A stretch of 64,000 bases of DNA from Pseudomonas sp. HS6 (GTDB lineage Bacteria; Pseudomonadota; Gammaproteobacteria; Pseudomonadales; Pseudomonadaceae), in contig NZ_CP067412.1 in NCBI RefSeq assembly GCF_023375815.1, positions 1,178,001 through 1,242,000 on the forward strand. The letters run 5' to 3'. The notes below the pieces were generated by a model that saw nothing but the letters and a program-made list of their open reading frames with translations, was not told the DNA's origin and ran no database searches. A program made the position numbers and the translations under genes. Shown one piece after another: positions 1 to 8,159 of this stretch (position 1 is the stretch's first letter; the number at the start of each line of letters is the position of its first letter).

Positions 1-204
1 GAGGTCGGCGCCCATGTGCGGGCAGTAACCGTCGAGAATGTGCAGTTCGCCGTCCTCGCCCTGAAACGCCACCAGCCGGGTGCCGAACACGTCCAGTCGG
101 TGGGCCTTGCCGTCGCGGTAACGGGCGGCCAGGCCCAGGCAGTGCCAGCCGCGTGCGTAGCGGTCTTCCAGCAGTTTGGCTTCGATACGGTGCAGGGTAC
201 TCAT
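1..204 (-). CDS. kshA: 3-ketosteroid 9alpha-hydroxylase oxygenase component (KshA-like), N-terminal part, cut by window edge
   Basis: The minus strand reads 68 codons from an ATG at 202-204 to the window edge, so only the N-terminus is present. It shows the KshA-type opening: an R-Y-A-R-G-W-H-C-L-G block near residues 15-24, then the first half of a Rieske [2Fe-2S] motif, C61-P-H63-M-G-A-D-L. The second Cys/His pair would lie outside the window. In the KshA family this oxygenase adds the 9alpha-hydroxyl to 1,4-androstadienedione-type steroids, and ring B then opens. It depends on a KshB-type reductase, and a candidate lies at 11553-12638. It diverges from the SDR gene at 348, with a perfect CATCGTC/GACGATG dyad between them. 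Another Rieske oxygenase subfamily is possible, but the steroid gene context makes KshA the best reading. Confidence 0.85.
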   Translation of the reverse strand, partial: MSTLHRIEAKLLEDRYARGWHCLGLAARYRDGKAHRLDVFGTRLVAFQGEDGELHILDGYCPHMGADL

Positions 205-270
205 CTTGTTATTCTCCCAGGTTCACGGGTTTGAGCTTGCTGGAGATTCTGCCGCCCCTGTAGAAGCAGG

Positions 271-290
271 CATCGTCTGAATGGACGATG
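271..290. promoter_or_regulatory. symmetric operator shared by divergent kshA and SDR promoters
   Basis: CATCGTCTGAATGGACGATG is a perfect 7-bp inverted repeat (CATCGTC/GACGATG) with a 6-bp centre. Both halves match the GGACGATG arm of the oriented element found upstream of the other steroid transcription units. On the plus strand a -10-like TCTACT lies exactly 20 nt downstream, at 311-316. On the minus strand CAGAAT lies 19 nt downstream, at 246-251. The site is therefore placed to serve both kshA (start 204) and the SDR gene (start 348). The binding protein is unknown. Confidence 0.7.
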
Positions 291-347
291 GCCGGCCGAC
301 CGGCGCCCGCTCTACTGACGCCATCGGACGTTTGTCAGGAGCAGGCA

Positions 348-1187
348 ATGAATGAGCAATCAGGACCGGTCGCGGTCATTACCGGTGCCGCCAGCGGCAT
401 CGGCCGGGGGCTGGCCGAGCATGCGGCTAAATTGGGGATGCGCCTGGTATTGGCCGATCTCGATGGGTTGCGGCTGGAAAAGCTTTGCGAAGAACTGCGA
501 AGCGGCGGAACGCAGGCAGTCGCCTGCGTCACCGATGTCGGCAATCTGCAACAGGTCGAGCGTTTGCGCGATGTCGCCCTCGATCACTTTGGCGGGGTCG
601 ATCTGCTGTTCAACAATGCCGGCGTGATGCAGACCGGCTACAGCTGGGAAATCACCGCACAGCAGTGGCAACGCATGCTTGACGTCAACCTCTGCGGGGT
701 CATCAACGGCATTCGCTGTTTCGTGCCGTTGTTCCTGCGTCAGGGGCGTGCGGCCCATGTGATCAACACCGCGTCGCTGGCCGGTCTACTCAGCAGCCCG
801 TTGATGGCGCCTTACAACGTGACCAAGCAGGCCGTGGTCGCGCTGTCGGAAACCCTGCACTACGAATTGACCCTGCTGGGGGCTCCGGTCTCGGTTTCGG
901 TCGTGTGCCCGGGGCCGGTGGCCAGTGACATCATGGCCTCCAACCAGGTGGTCGACGGCGCCGGTTCGTCCTTCAGCCAATTGCTCGACAGCAGCATTCG
1001 CCAGGGCATGACGCCGTCCGAACTGGCAGAACAGGTGTTCGCCGCCATCGCCGAAAAACGCTTCTGGGTCTTTCCCCACAAAGGCTTCAAAGTGGCGCTG
1101 CAACAACGGGTGCAGAGCATCCTGGAAGAGTCCAACCCACAATTCAAAATGTCCGATGTAGAGGAAGATGCCCATGCCGCTCGATAA
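348..1187 (+). CDS. short-chain dehydrogenase/reductase (classical SDR)
   Basis: A 279-residue SDR. The N-terminus has the Rossmann NAD(P)-binding motif T-G-A-A-S-G-I-G. The NNAG motif follows about 80 residues later, and the catalytic Ser...Tyr-x-x-x-Lys is seen as A-P-Y-N-V-T-K. The ATG at 348 was chosen because CAGGAG lies just upstream at 336-341, although the frame is open from 288. It is probably a hydroxysteroid or hydroxyacyl-CoA dehydrogenase of the steroid pathway, since it shares an operator with kshA, but the substrate cannot be read from sequence. It overlaps the esterase gene at 1174 by 14 nt, so the two are likely co-translated. Confidence 0.85.
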   Translation: MNEQSGPVAVITGAASGIGRGLAEHAAKLGMRLVLADLDGLRLEKLCEELRSGGTQAVACVTDVGNLQQVERLRDVALDHFGGVDLLFNNAGVMQTGYSWEITAQQWQRMLDVNLCGVINGIRCFVPLFLRQGRAAHVINTASLAGLLSSPLMAPYNVTKQAVVALSETLHYELTLLGAPVSVSVVCPGPVASDIMASNQVVDGAGSSFSQLLDSSIRQGMTPSELAEQVFAAIAEKRFWVFPHKGFKVALQQRVQSILEESNPQFKMSDVEEDAHAAR

Positions 1188-2100
1188 ACAGATCGCGTTG
1201 ATACTCCAGCAATTCAGCGACCTGCCGGCACCCGATTACAGTCAGCTCGATGCGGCGCACTATCGGCAGTTCTGCGACAACATGCAGCCGGCGATTCCGG
1301 GCGTGCCGATGATCGAAGTGCGCAACCTGCGGGTCGAGGGGGCGGTGGGCGAACTGGACGCGCGTCTGTATCGGCCATCGGAAGAGAGCAATCTGCCGTT
1401 GCTGGTGTATTTCCATGGCGGCGGTTTTGTCGTCGGCAACCTCGACACCCACGACAATCTGTGCCGTTCGCTGGCCCACCTGACCGAGGCCGTGGTGGTG
1501 TCGGTGGCTTATCGCCTGGCACCGGAACACCCGTTCCCGGCGGCGCCGCTGGACTGTTACCGGGCGACTTGCTGGCTGGTGGAGCACGCGGCGCAACTGG
1601 GCGTCGATGGCTGCCGGCTCGCGGTAGCGGGGGACAGCGCCGGGGGCAATCTGGCGCTGGCGGTCAGTCAGTTGGCGGAGCAACGGCAGGGGCCGAAGAT
1701 TCGTTATCAATGCCTGTTCTATCCCGTCACCGACCCCCGTTGCGACAGCCATTCCTACCAGGAATTTGCCGATGGCTTCTTCCTCACCGGCGCCATGATG
1801 AGCTGGTTCTGGCAGCAGTATTTGCAGGAAGACGGGCAGGGCGATGATCCGCTGGCTTCGCCATTGCGCGCCGGGAGCGTGGCGCAGTTGCCGCCGACGA
1901 CCCTGATCACCGCCGAATTCGATCCGCTGCGCGACGAAGGCGAGGCGTTCGCCGAACGCCTGCGTCAAGCCGAAGTGCCGGTGCGGGTGCAGCGCTGTGA
2001 AGGGATGATTCACGGTTTCATCAGCATGGCGCCGTTTGTCGAAGGCGCCGCCCAGGTGTTGTCCGAAGCGGCCGCCGATCTGCGTGAAGCACTGAAATGA
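1174..2100 (+). CDS. alpha/beta hydrolase, hormone-sensitive-lipase (family IV) esterase
   Basis: A 308-residue hydrolase. The HSL-family oxyanion motif H-G-G-G-F lies near residue 80. The nucleophile elbow G-D-S-A-G-G is near residue 150. An Asp in D-P-L-R-D and a His in M-I-H-G-F complete the triad in the C-terminal third. Two in-frame ATGs exist. The one at 1174 is preferred because AGGA at 1162-1165 is 8 nt away; from the ATG at 1168 it would be only 2 nt away. HSL-type esterases hydrolyse short acyl esters, so it may remove an ester from a steroid or an intermediate. It is not a meta-cleavage-product hydrolase of the HsaD type, which has a different motif set. A strong terminator follows. 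Confidence 0.85.
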   Translation: MPLDKQIALILQQFSDLPAPDYSQLDAAHYRQFCDNMQPAIPGVPMIEVRNLRVEGAVGELDARLYRPSEESNLPLLVYFHGGGFVVGNLDTHDNLCRSLAHLTEAVVVSVAYRLAPEHPFPAAPLDCYRATCWLVEHAAQLGVDGCRLAVAGDSAGGNLALAVSQLAEQRQGPKIRYQCLFYPVTDPRCDSHSYQEFADGFFLTGAMMSWFWQQYLQEDGQGDDPLASPLRAGSVAQLPPTTLITAEFDPLRDEGEAFAERLRQAEVPVRVQRCEGMIHGFISMAPFVEGAAQVLSEAAADLREALK

Positions 2101-2107
2101 TGTCCTT

Positions 2108-2141
2108 GGGGGAGCGAGCAGGCTCGCTCCCCCAGTTTTTT
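2108..2141 (+). terminator. rho-independent terminator after the SDR-esterase unit
   Basis: A perfect 12-bp GC-rich stem (GGGGGAGCGAGC / GCTCGCTCCCCC, 108-119 with 122-133 of this kilobase) has a 2-nt loop and a run of six T at 2136-2141. It ends the plus-strand transcript eight nucleotides after the esterase stop codon. Confidence 0.85.
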
Positions 2142-2144
2142 GCC

Positions 2145-3095
2145 TCAGGGTTTGATGTTTTTCAACCTCTTCTTCGCCTGATCCTGCACCGCTGGCGGCG
2201 CACTCATATTGCCGGCGATCACCGTAATCACTGCATGCCCCTGCCACAGCTGATACGCATCGGCCTGCTGCTGAGTGGCCGTGGGTGTCGGCGGTGCAAC
2301 CAGGTTGACGTGAACCGTACCGTCGGCACCGCGTTGTGAGGTGAAGTTCACCCGGTCCCAATTGCCGATCGGCGCAAAGCTCACGCCTTTGACTTGATTG
2401 GCCGGCAGCGCCGGGTAGTTGAGGTTCAGCCCGTTGGTGCCCGGCAGCCCGAGCACATTCAGTTTGCAGCTGTGTTTGGCGCAGTTCCGATGGGCCTGTT
2501 CGATGACCTTCACCGCAAACTTCGCGGTGTCATCCATGGCGCCCAGGGTCTTGCGATAACCGGCCTGTTGGTCTCGTATGATCAGGTCCATGTCGATGGC
2601 CGTCGACACCGCCACGGCCGGAACGCCTTTGAACATTGCCCGAACCGCCGCATTCAACGTCCCGGACATCTGCGTCAGCGGGCCGACGTTTTCACCGAAG
2701 TTGATGCCGGATACCACCAGATCCGGCGGCGTGTCCTTGAGCAACACATCCAGCCCGACGTTGACCGCATCCACTGGCGTGCCAATGGCCGAAGTCTTGC
2801 CGGTCGGCGGTGTGTAGCCCTCGGGTGGGCCGACGCAGAATCTGCCGGGCGCCAGCTCGGTCACCGCCAGGGCCTGGCCGGGCACCACGACGCTGGCGGC
2901 GCTGATGCCGCTGCTGTCGTTCAACGGGCCGACCAGGGTCACGGTGTGCCCGGCGGCGGTCAGTGCGCGATACATCGCGTCGATGCCGGGGGCGCGGCAG
3001 CCGTCGTCGTTGGTCAGCAGAATGTTCAGGGCGCTGGCCTGCATCGACAAACCGAGGCCTGCCACGGCGAGGGCCGCAGTGAGTAATCTGTTCAT
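2145..3095 (-). CDS. SurE-family 5'/3'-nucleotidase homologue with signal peptide
   Basis: A 316-residue protein whose first ~22 residues form a signal peptide: basic start, hydrophobic core, A-x-A end. The SurE signature follows at once: L-T-N-D-D-G, then G-P-L-N-D-S-S-G and S-G-I-N-F-G-E-N. These carry the Asp-Asp, Ser and Asn metal ligands of the family. SurE proteins are usually cytoplasmic nucleotide phosphatases of about 250 residues, so an exported version is unusual and suggests a periplasmic phosphatase. The ATG at 3095 was chosen because it starts the signal peptide; the frame is open further upstream. A terminator at 3122-3166 separates it from the DUF1329 gene, so it must have its own promoter in a short gap. 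A link to steroid catabolism is only positional. Confidence 0.8.
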   Translation of the reverse strand: MNRLLTAALAVAGLGLSMQASALNILLTNDDGCRAPGIDAMYRALTAAGHTVTLVGPLNDSSGISAASVVVPGQALAVTELAPGRFCVGPPEGYTPPTGKTSAIGTPVDAVNVGLDVLLKDTPPDLVVSGINFGENVGPLTQMSGTLNAAVRAMFKGVPAVAVSTAIDMDLIIRDQQAGYRKTLGAMDDTAKFAVKVIEQAHRNCAKHSCKLNVLGLPGTNGLNLNYPALPANQVKGVSFAPIGNWDRVNFTSQRGADGTVHVNLVAPPTPTATQQQADAYQLWQGHAVITVIAGNMSAPPAVQDQAKKRLKNIKP

Positions 3096-3121
3096 GGGCA
3101 GTTTCCGTAAAAGTGCAGATT

Positions 3122-3166
3122 GAAAAAAGCACGACGCCCCGACCGAATGAATCGGTCGGGGCGTCG
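3122..3166 (-). terminator. rho-independent terminator after the DUF1302-DUF1329 unit
   Basis: A perfect 15-bp inverted repeat, CGACGCCCCGACCGA (3132-3146) with TCGGTCGGGGCGTCG (3152-3166), has a 5-nt loop. Read on the minus strand it is followed by a run of six T (complement of 3123-3128). It lies six bases beyond the DUF1329 stop codon. Confidence 0.85.
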
Positions 3167-3171
3167 CGGGT

Positions 3172-4551
3172 TCAGCGGGTGCCGAGTTTGCGCAGGTTGC
3201 CAGGGGTGAATTCGTCTTCGGAGAAGGCGGTGGCATTGAGCTTGGCGGGTTTCTGATCGACCAGCAGACGGTCAACCAGATAAGAGCCGGCGATCAGGTC
3301 ATGGTAGATGCCGAGGCGTGCGTGGTAGCGCTCGATGTCGTAGGCGTAGACCGAGGTCTGCATGTTGGTGCGCCACAACTGGCCACGGGCATCGTAGTTA
3401 TCGGCCATGGTCGCGGACCAGGTGTCTTCGTCGAGGTACAGCACGCGTTTGGCGTAGACGTGGCGGGCGCCTTCCTTGAGCGTTGCTTGCAACACCCAGC
3501 CCCGGTGTTTCTCGTAGCGCATGTACTGCGGATCGACGTGGCCGGTGGTCGACAGGATCTGATCCGCCGTCACGCTCGGGTCGTCGATCTTGTAGTTGTG
3601 GTACGGAATGTAGAGTTCTTTTTTACCGACGATGGTCCAGTTGTAGCGATCCGGTGCACCGTTGAACAAACGATCTTCGTCGTACACGCGGAAGCCGCCG
3701 GCGCCGGTCGGCGAGTCATAGCCGACGGTGGGTGCGCGGCGTACTCGGCGCTGGCCGGGGCTGTACTGCCAGGCTTGACGCGGCGAGGCCGTCGGGTTGA
3801 TGAACTCGTGACCGACCACGATCTCGCCTTTCTTGCGCACCGGTTCCAGGGTGGTGATCAGGAAATTGGTCAGAATGCCGTTGGCGCTGTCGAGGTTCTT
3901 GTCCGGGCTGGACCAGATCGAGAAGATCTTGTAGTTGACCTCCTCAAGCACTTTTTCCTTGTTGGCGTACACCACCGCCTGGCCATAGTTGGCCTCTTCG
4001 GTGTTGGCGCGCCCTTGCAGAGTGTGGTTGAACATCAGCTCGCTGCCGTTCTTCGGAATCGGAAACGGCGAGGCGCCCCAGGCGTTCTTGGTGTCGTTGT
4101 TGTCGTTGTCGAGTTCGGCGGTCACCGCGTTTTTCTTGATCAGCTCTTCCAGGCGCTGATCGGCGCGGAAGTCGCGATGGCTCGGGTACACCGGGATCTT
4201 GAAGGTGTCCGGGTAGCGTTTGAGCAGCGCTTTCTCACCGTCGGAAAGGTTCTCGGCGTACTTGTCCATGTTCTTCGAATCGATCACGAACAGCGGTTTT
4301 TCCGCCGCGTACGGGTCCGGGTACGGCGTGCCGGGGCCGGCAAACTTCAGACCCGGTGGCAGACCACGCCACTTGCCGCTCCAGGCCGGAATGCTGCCGT
4401 CGGCGTTGCCGGCCTTTTCGGCGCCCATCGGGGTCAGGTCCTGGCCCAGTCGCGCGGCCTCTTCGGGGCTGACCTTGGCGTAGGTCAGGCCACTGCCGAG
4501 CAGGCCGACGGTCAGCGCCGTGCTCAATAACGTTTGGGTGAATCGAGACAT
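3172..4551 (-). CDS. DUF1329 family outer-membrane-associated lipoprotein-like protein
   Basis: A 459-residue exported protein. Residues 1-25 are a signal peptide, and the mature part opens with the V-S-P-E-E-A-A-R-L-G region and G-K-W-R-G-L-P-P-G typical of DUF1329. The family is LolB-like in fold and regularly sits beside a DUF1302 gene, as here. The pair is found next to catabolic clusters for hydrophobic compounds and is thought to work at the cell envelope in moving such compounds. The start at 4551 has GGAGGAG about 7 nt upstream and begins the signal peptide. It lies 23 nt after the DUF1302 gene in the same transcript, which starts at the operator-bearing promoter near 6245. The exact function is unproven. 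Confidence 0.85.
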   Translation of the reverse strand: MSRFTQTLLSTALTVGLLGSGLTYAKVSPEEAARLGQDLTPMGAEKAGNADGSIPAWSGKWRGLPPGLKFAGPGTPYPDPYAAEKPLFVIDSKNMDKYAENLSDGEKALLKRYPDTFKIPVYPSHRDFRADQRLEELIKKNAVTAELDNDNNDTKNAWGASPFPIPKNGSELMFNHTLQGRANTEEANYGQAVVYANKEKVLEEVNYKIFSIWSSPDKNLDSANGILTNFLITTLEPVRKKGEIVVGHEFINPTASPRQAWQYSPGQRRVRRAPTVGYDSPTGAGGFRVYDEDRLFNGAPDRYNWTIVGKKELYIPYHNYKIDDPSVTADQILSTTGHVDPQYMRYEKHRGWVLQATLKEGARHVYAKRVLYLDEDTWSATMADNYDARGQLWRTNMQTSVYAYDIERYHARLGIYHDLIAGSYLVDRLLVDQKPAKLNATAFSEDEFTPGNLRKLGTR

Positions 4552-4574
4552 GCTGTGCTCCTCCGACAGGGGAA

Positions 4575-6152
4575 TCAGAACCGGTATTTGAAGTTGAGGG
4601 CGACGTTGTCGCGGTCGGCCAACGGGCTGTTGTTGGCGTTGCCCAGGTAGGCGTTGTAACGGGCTTCGACGGTGAAGTTGCCGAGGTAGCGCCACGAACT
4701 GCCGATACTGGCGCGGTCGTCGCCTTCGCCCTGGTTGATCGAGCCGACAATCGAGCTGTCGCCGTGGGCGGCGGTGCTGTAGGTGATCGGCACGGACATG
4801 TCCCAACCGCTGAACACATCGTTGTAATCGAAGCTGACTTGCGCGGTGTAACCCCAGGCTTCGCGGTCGTAGACCAGACTGTCGGTGCCCGGCAACGTGA
4901 AGCCCGGCGCCAGTGTCACGGGCTGCGACTTGTCGTTGCTGATGACGGTGTTGTAGACGACCTCGCCAGTCAGGGTGGTGTTGTCGGCAAAGGAGGTCGG
5001 GCCGAGCACGTAGATCATCGAGGACTGCGCTTGCATGGTTTTGCCGCGTACGGCGCTGGAGAAGCCGTTGTTGACCATCACCGGCGCGCCGTCGCGGTAA
5101 CTGACTTCACCGGCCCAGCTGACATCCCCGATCACCGTCGAGAAACTGGCGCCGAACAGGTTGATGTTGTCGAAGTACACCGCACGGTAGCGACCCAGTT
5201 CGGACTGGAAGTCCAGCGACGGCGTCTTGTCGTGATAGCGCGAGTAGTAGATACCGAACTCGGTGTTGTTCAGTGACTCGGCGGCGTAGGTGAAGGCCAC
5301 ACCGTACTGGCCCTGATTGCTCGGTTTGTCGTTGGCCAGACGCGTGACGAAACCGCTGGCGTCGTTATAGCCGCCTTCGTCGATGTAGTCGGTGGTGGAG
5401 AAGTAGCTGCCGACCCCGAACAACTGGGTCTTTTCCCACTTGTATTGGTAGTAGGCCTGGATATCGAGGCTGTCGGTCAGGCTGAACTGGGTGAACAGTT
5501 GCCCGACCGGCAGGAGGATTTCCTTGACCTCGACACCGGGCGTGGTCGATTTGGTCGCGTCCACCGGGCTCTGCGCCGCCGAGATGCCGGGGTAGAACAG
5601 GCTTTCACCCCAGCTCACCACCTGATTACCCAGACGCGCGTTGAGGTTGTGCCCGCCCAGATCCCAGGTGCCGTAGGCGTAGTAATCGAGCATGCGCAGT
5701 TCGTTGCGGTGCTGATCGATGGTGTCCTGGGAGAAACGGTCCGGCCGGTTGCAATGGCCGCCGGCAAAGCAGTTCGAGGTGCCGGTGTTGTTATCGTTGT
5801 CCTGATCGTAGACGTTGTCGTAGAAGCCCGTGGCCCGCACGAACACGCCGTAATCGTCCTGCCATTTGATGTTGGCTTCGGTGAGGAAACCGGCGCGGTT
5901 GTTGATCAGGCTGCCCTTGGCAAACGCATTGTCGCCGTCGTTGGCGTCGGCGTTGGCCGTCAGTTTGTGATCGCGTGCCTCGGTCCGCCAGGCGAGGCTG
6001 TAGGTCAGCGTGGTGTCCCAGTCGACGCTCAGATCTTCGCTCGGCTGGAAGGTCATCGCGCTGGCCTGGCTGCCCAGTCCACCGGCCAGCAACAACACGG
6101 CCAGCTGTACGCGAGGGTGTAGCGATTGTGGGGCGATTATTGTTTTTATCAT
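4575..6152 (-). CDS. DUF1302 family outer-membrane beta-barrel protein
   Basis: A 525-residue exported protein. It has an N-terminal signal peptide, ending with the A-S-A region near residue 32. The body is rich in alternating aromatic and polar strands and ends in K-Y-R-F, a C-terminal Phe as in outer-membrane barrels. DUF1302 proteins are predicted porin-like channels found with DUF1329 partners in clusters for degrading steroids, terpenoids and other hydrophobic substrates. GAGGA precedes the ATG at 6152. It is the first gene of the minus-strand unit and diverges from kstD. An operator-type element, 6245-6264, lies 93 nt upstream with CATAGT 20 nt beyond it as a -10. A role in steroid uptake or efflux is inferred from context. 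Confidence 0.85.
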   Translation of the reverse strand: MIKTIIAPQSLHPRVQLAVLLLAGGLGSQASAMTFQPSEDLSVDWDTTLTYSLAWRTEARDHKLTANADANDGDNAFAKGSLINNRAGFLTEANIKWQDDYGVFVRATGFYDNVYDQDNDNNTGTSNCFAGGHCNRPDRFSQDTIDQHRNELRMLDYYAYGTWDLGGHNLNARLGNQVVSWGESLFYPGISAAQSPVDATKSTTPGVEVKEILLPVGQLFTQFSLTDSLDIQAYYQYKWEKTQLFGVGSYFSTTDYIDEGGYNDASGFVTRLANDKPSNQGQYGVAFTYAAESLNNTEFGIYYSRYHDKTPSLDFQSELGRYRAVYFDNINLFGASFSTVIGDVSWAGEVSYRDGAPVMVNNGFSSAVRGKTMQAQSSMIYVLGPTSFADNTTLTGEVVYNTVISNDKSQPVTLAPGFTLPGTDSLVYDREAWGYTAQVSFDYNDVFSGWDMSVPITYSTAAHGDSSIVGSINQGEGDDRASIGSSWRYLGNFTVEARYNAYLGNANNSPLADRDNVALNFKYRF

Positions 6153-6244
6153 GTCGTCCTCATGCCCAGGTCAGACCTGCCCGACCTGCATTTCAGGGGG
6201 GGAGTGGTGCCGTGGGCGACTATGCGGTCACGCACCGGGCGCAA

Positions 6245-6264
6245 CATCGTCCAAGCGGACTAAG
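6245..6264 (-). promoter_or_regulatory. steroid-regulon element directing the DUF1302 operon
   Basis: Read toward the gene on the minus strand it is CTTAGTCCGCTTGGACGATG, matching TAGTCC-N4-GGACGATG. Exactly 20 nt further on lies CATAGT (complement of 6219-6224), a 4-of-6 match to a -10 box. The element would cover the -35 region, as expected for a class-II activator site. Confidence 0.7.
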
Positions 6265-6293
6265 CGATTTGCACGGGGACGGAGGGCACAGGC

Positions 6294-6313
6294 CTTAGTC
6301 CCATCGGACGATG
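6294..6313 (+). promoter_or_regulatory. steroid-regulon element directing kstD
   Basis: CTTAGTCCCATCGGACGATG matches TAGTCC-N4-GGACGATG and points toward kstD. AACAAT at 6334-6339, a 4-of-6 match to a -10 box, is exactly 20 nt downstream. It is paired back-to-back with the element at 6245-6264, so each divergent promoter has its own copy. Confidence 0.7.
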
Positions 6314-6413
6314 ACCACCCGACACACGCACCCAACAATCCCGAGACCGACTGCGCCGGACGAAGATCCGGCCGGCGGTTTTTGCCTTGAAGGCGCTGAG
6401 CAAGGGTGATCGC

Positions 6414-8159
6414 ATGAAAGCTGCCGAGATCAAATGGGATGAGTGCTGCGATGTGCTGGTGGTGGGTTCCGGAGCGGGCGGGATGACCGCGGCGCTGCGC
6501 GCTCACGACCTGGGACTGAACGTGTTGCTGATCGAAAAGAGCAACGAGTACGGCGGCACCTCGGCGGTGTCCGGCGGCGGCATCTGGATCCCCGACAACC
6601 ACCGGATCGAAGCCCTGGGCGGCAGCGACAGCGCCGCCGAAGCGATTGCCTATATTCGCGCGGTGACCCACGGCGAGATCGACGACGGGCGCATCGAAGC
6701 CTATGTCGAGCACGGCAAGGCGATGGTCGAATACCTCGAACTCAAGACCCGCGTGCGCTTCGAGGCGCAAACGCGCTACGCCGATTACTACCCGGAAGTC
6801 GAAGGCGGCAAACCCGGTTATCGCTCGATGGACCCGCAACCGTTCGACGCTGCCGAGCTGGGTGAAGAGTTTCTGCGCATGCGTGCGCCATCCCCCGGCA
6901 CGTTGATGATGGGACGCATGGCGATGACCATGAAAGAGGCGCAGGTGCTGTTGTGTCGTGGCCCTGGCTGGTTGCGCCTGACGCTGAAGGTCATGTGGCG
7001 TTACTGGCGCGACCGCGAGGGCCGGCGGTTGTCGAAGCGCGACCGTTACCTGACCCTGGGTAATGCCTTGATCGGCGCCTTGCGTTGTTCGTTGCAGGAT
7101 CGCGGCAAATCGCTGTGGCTCAACTGTGGGCTGGAGGAACTGCTGATTGTCGGCGACCGGGTCGGCGGTGCGCGGGTCTGTCGCGAAGGGCAGCGCCTGA
7201 ACGTCAAGGCACGCTACGGCGTGATCATCGCCGCCGGTGGTTTCGAACGTAATCAGGCGATGCGCACGCAGTATCTGCCGCAACCCTCGCTGACCACCTG
7301 GAGCGCCACGCCGCCACACAATACCGGCGACGGCATTCGCGCAGGGCAAGCCATCGGCGCCCGCACGGCACTGATGGAACACAGCTGGTGGGCGCCAACC
7401 ACCCACGTTCGCGGAGAGGAAAAACAACGGGCGATGTTCGTCGAGCGGACGTTGCCCAGTTGCGTGCTGGTCAATTCGGCGGGCGAGCGCTTCGTCAACG
7501 AAGCCGCGCCGTACACCGACATCGTGTACGCGATGTACGCCAACAACCGCGAAGGCGCTGTCAGCGTGCCGTGCTGGATGGTGTTCGACGCCGAATTCCG
7601 CCGCAAATACCCCTGCGGCGCACTGTTGCCGGGGTACGCCCAGCGCGACTGGCAACTGCCCGAGCACCTGCGTGATTACTGTTTCAAGGCGCCGGATCTG
7701 CTAACCCTGGCTACGAACATCGGCGTCGATGCGGGCGGGTTGCTGCGCACCGTGCAGCGTTTCAACGGCATGGCCGTGCGCGGCTATGACGAAGACTTCC
7801 ACAAGGGCGAATCGCTGTTCGACCGCTACTACGGTGACCCGAACGTGCAGCCCAATCCGTGCCTGGCGCCGTTGTTCAAAGGGCCGTTCTACGCCGTGCG
7901 CATCGATGCCGGCGACATCGGCACCAAGGGCGGTTTGCTCACTGACGTTCACGCGCGGGTATTGCACGAGGACGGCAAACCGATCAAGGGCCTCTACGCC
8001 ATCGGCAACAGCGCGGCGTCGATGATGGGCCGTACCTATCCGGGGGCCGGTTCCACCATCGGTCCGGCGATGACCTTCGGTTACCTGGCGGCCAATCACA
8101 TCCATCGTCAGAGCCAGAAAAGCGGCTCGGTGATCAGTCAGTTCGGGAGCGTCAAATGA
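6414..8159 (+). CDS. kstD: 3-ketosteroid Delta1-dehydrogenase
   Basis: A 581-residue FAD flavoprotein of the fumarate-reductase-like fold. The N-terminal dinucleotide motif is G-S-G-A-G-G, followed by the KstD-type E-K-S-x-x-Y-G-G-T-S-A-x-S-G-G-G. Near the C-terminus the R-T-Y-P-G-A-G-S-T-I-G-P-A-M block matches the active-site segment that supplies the conserved Tyr and Gly of KstD enzymes. These enzymes put a 1,2 double bond into 3-keto-4-ene steroids, which with KshA leads to ring B opening. The ATG at 6414 has AAGGGTG upstream; an in-frame TTG at 6387 is less likely. The next gene overlaps by 4 nt (ATGA). Members acting on 5alpha- or 5beta-substrates cannot be excluded. Confidence 0.85.
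   Translation: MKAAEIKWDECCDVLVVGSGAGGMTAALRAHDLGLNVLLIEKSNEYGGTSAVSGGGIWIPDNHRIEALGGSDSAAEAIAYIRAVTHGEIDDGRIEAYVEHGKAMVEYLELKTRVRFEAQTRYADYYPEVEGGKPGYRSMDPQPFDAAELGEEFLRMRAPSPGTLMMGRMAMTMKEAQVLLCRGPGWLRLTLKVMWRYWRDREGRRLSKRDRYLTLGNALIGALRCSLQDRGKSLWLNCGLEELLIVGDRVGGARVCREGQRLNVKARYGVIIAAGGFERNQAMRTQYLPQPSLTTWSATPPHNTGDGIRAGQAIGARTALMEHSWWAPTTHVRGEEKQRAMFVERTLPSCVLVNSAGERFVNEAAPYTDIVYAMYANNREGAVSVPCWMVFDAEFRRKYPCGALLPGYAQRDWQLPEHLRDYCFKAPDLLTLATNIGVDAGGLLRTVQRFNGMAVRGYDEDFHKGESLFDRYYGDPNVQPNPCLAPLFKGPFYAVRIDAGDIGTKGGLLTDVHARVLHEDGKPIKGLYAIGNSAASMMGRTYPGAGSTIGPAMTFGYLAANHIHRQSQKSGSVISQFGSVK

Noticed and set aside
1144..2361. 405-codon open frame on the minus strand, antisense to the esterase gene
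   Set aside because: The plus strand carries an intact HSL esterase with all motifs; the antisense frame is His/Arg/Gln-rich without structure and reads across a strong terminator.
3301..4530. 409-codon open frame on the plus strand, antisense to the DUF1329 gene
   Set aside because: It is a shadow of a GC-rich real gene. The translation is Val/Gly/Arg-rich and has no domain, and the minus-strand gene has a signal peptide, ribosome site and terminator.
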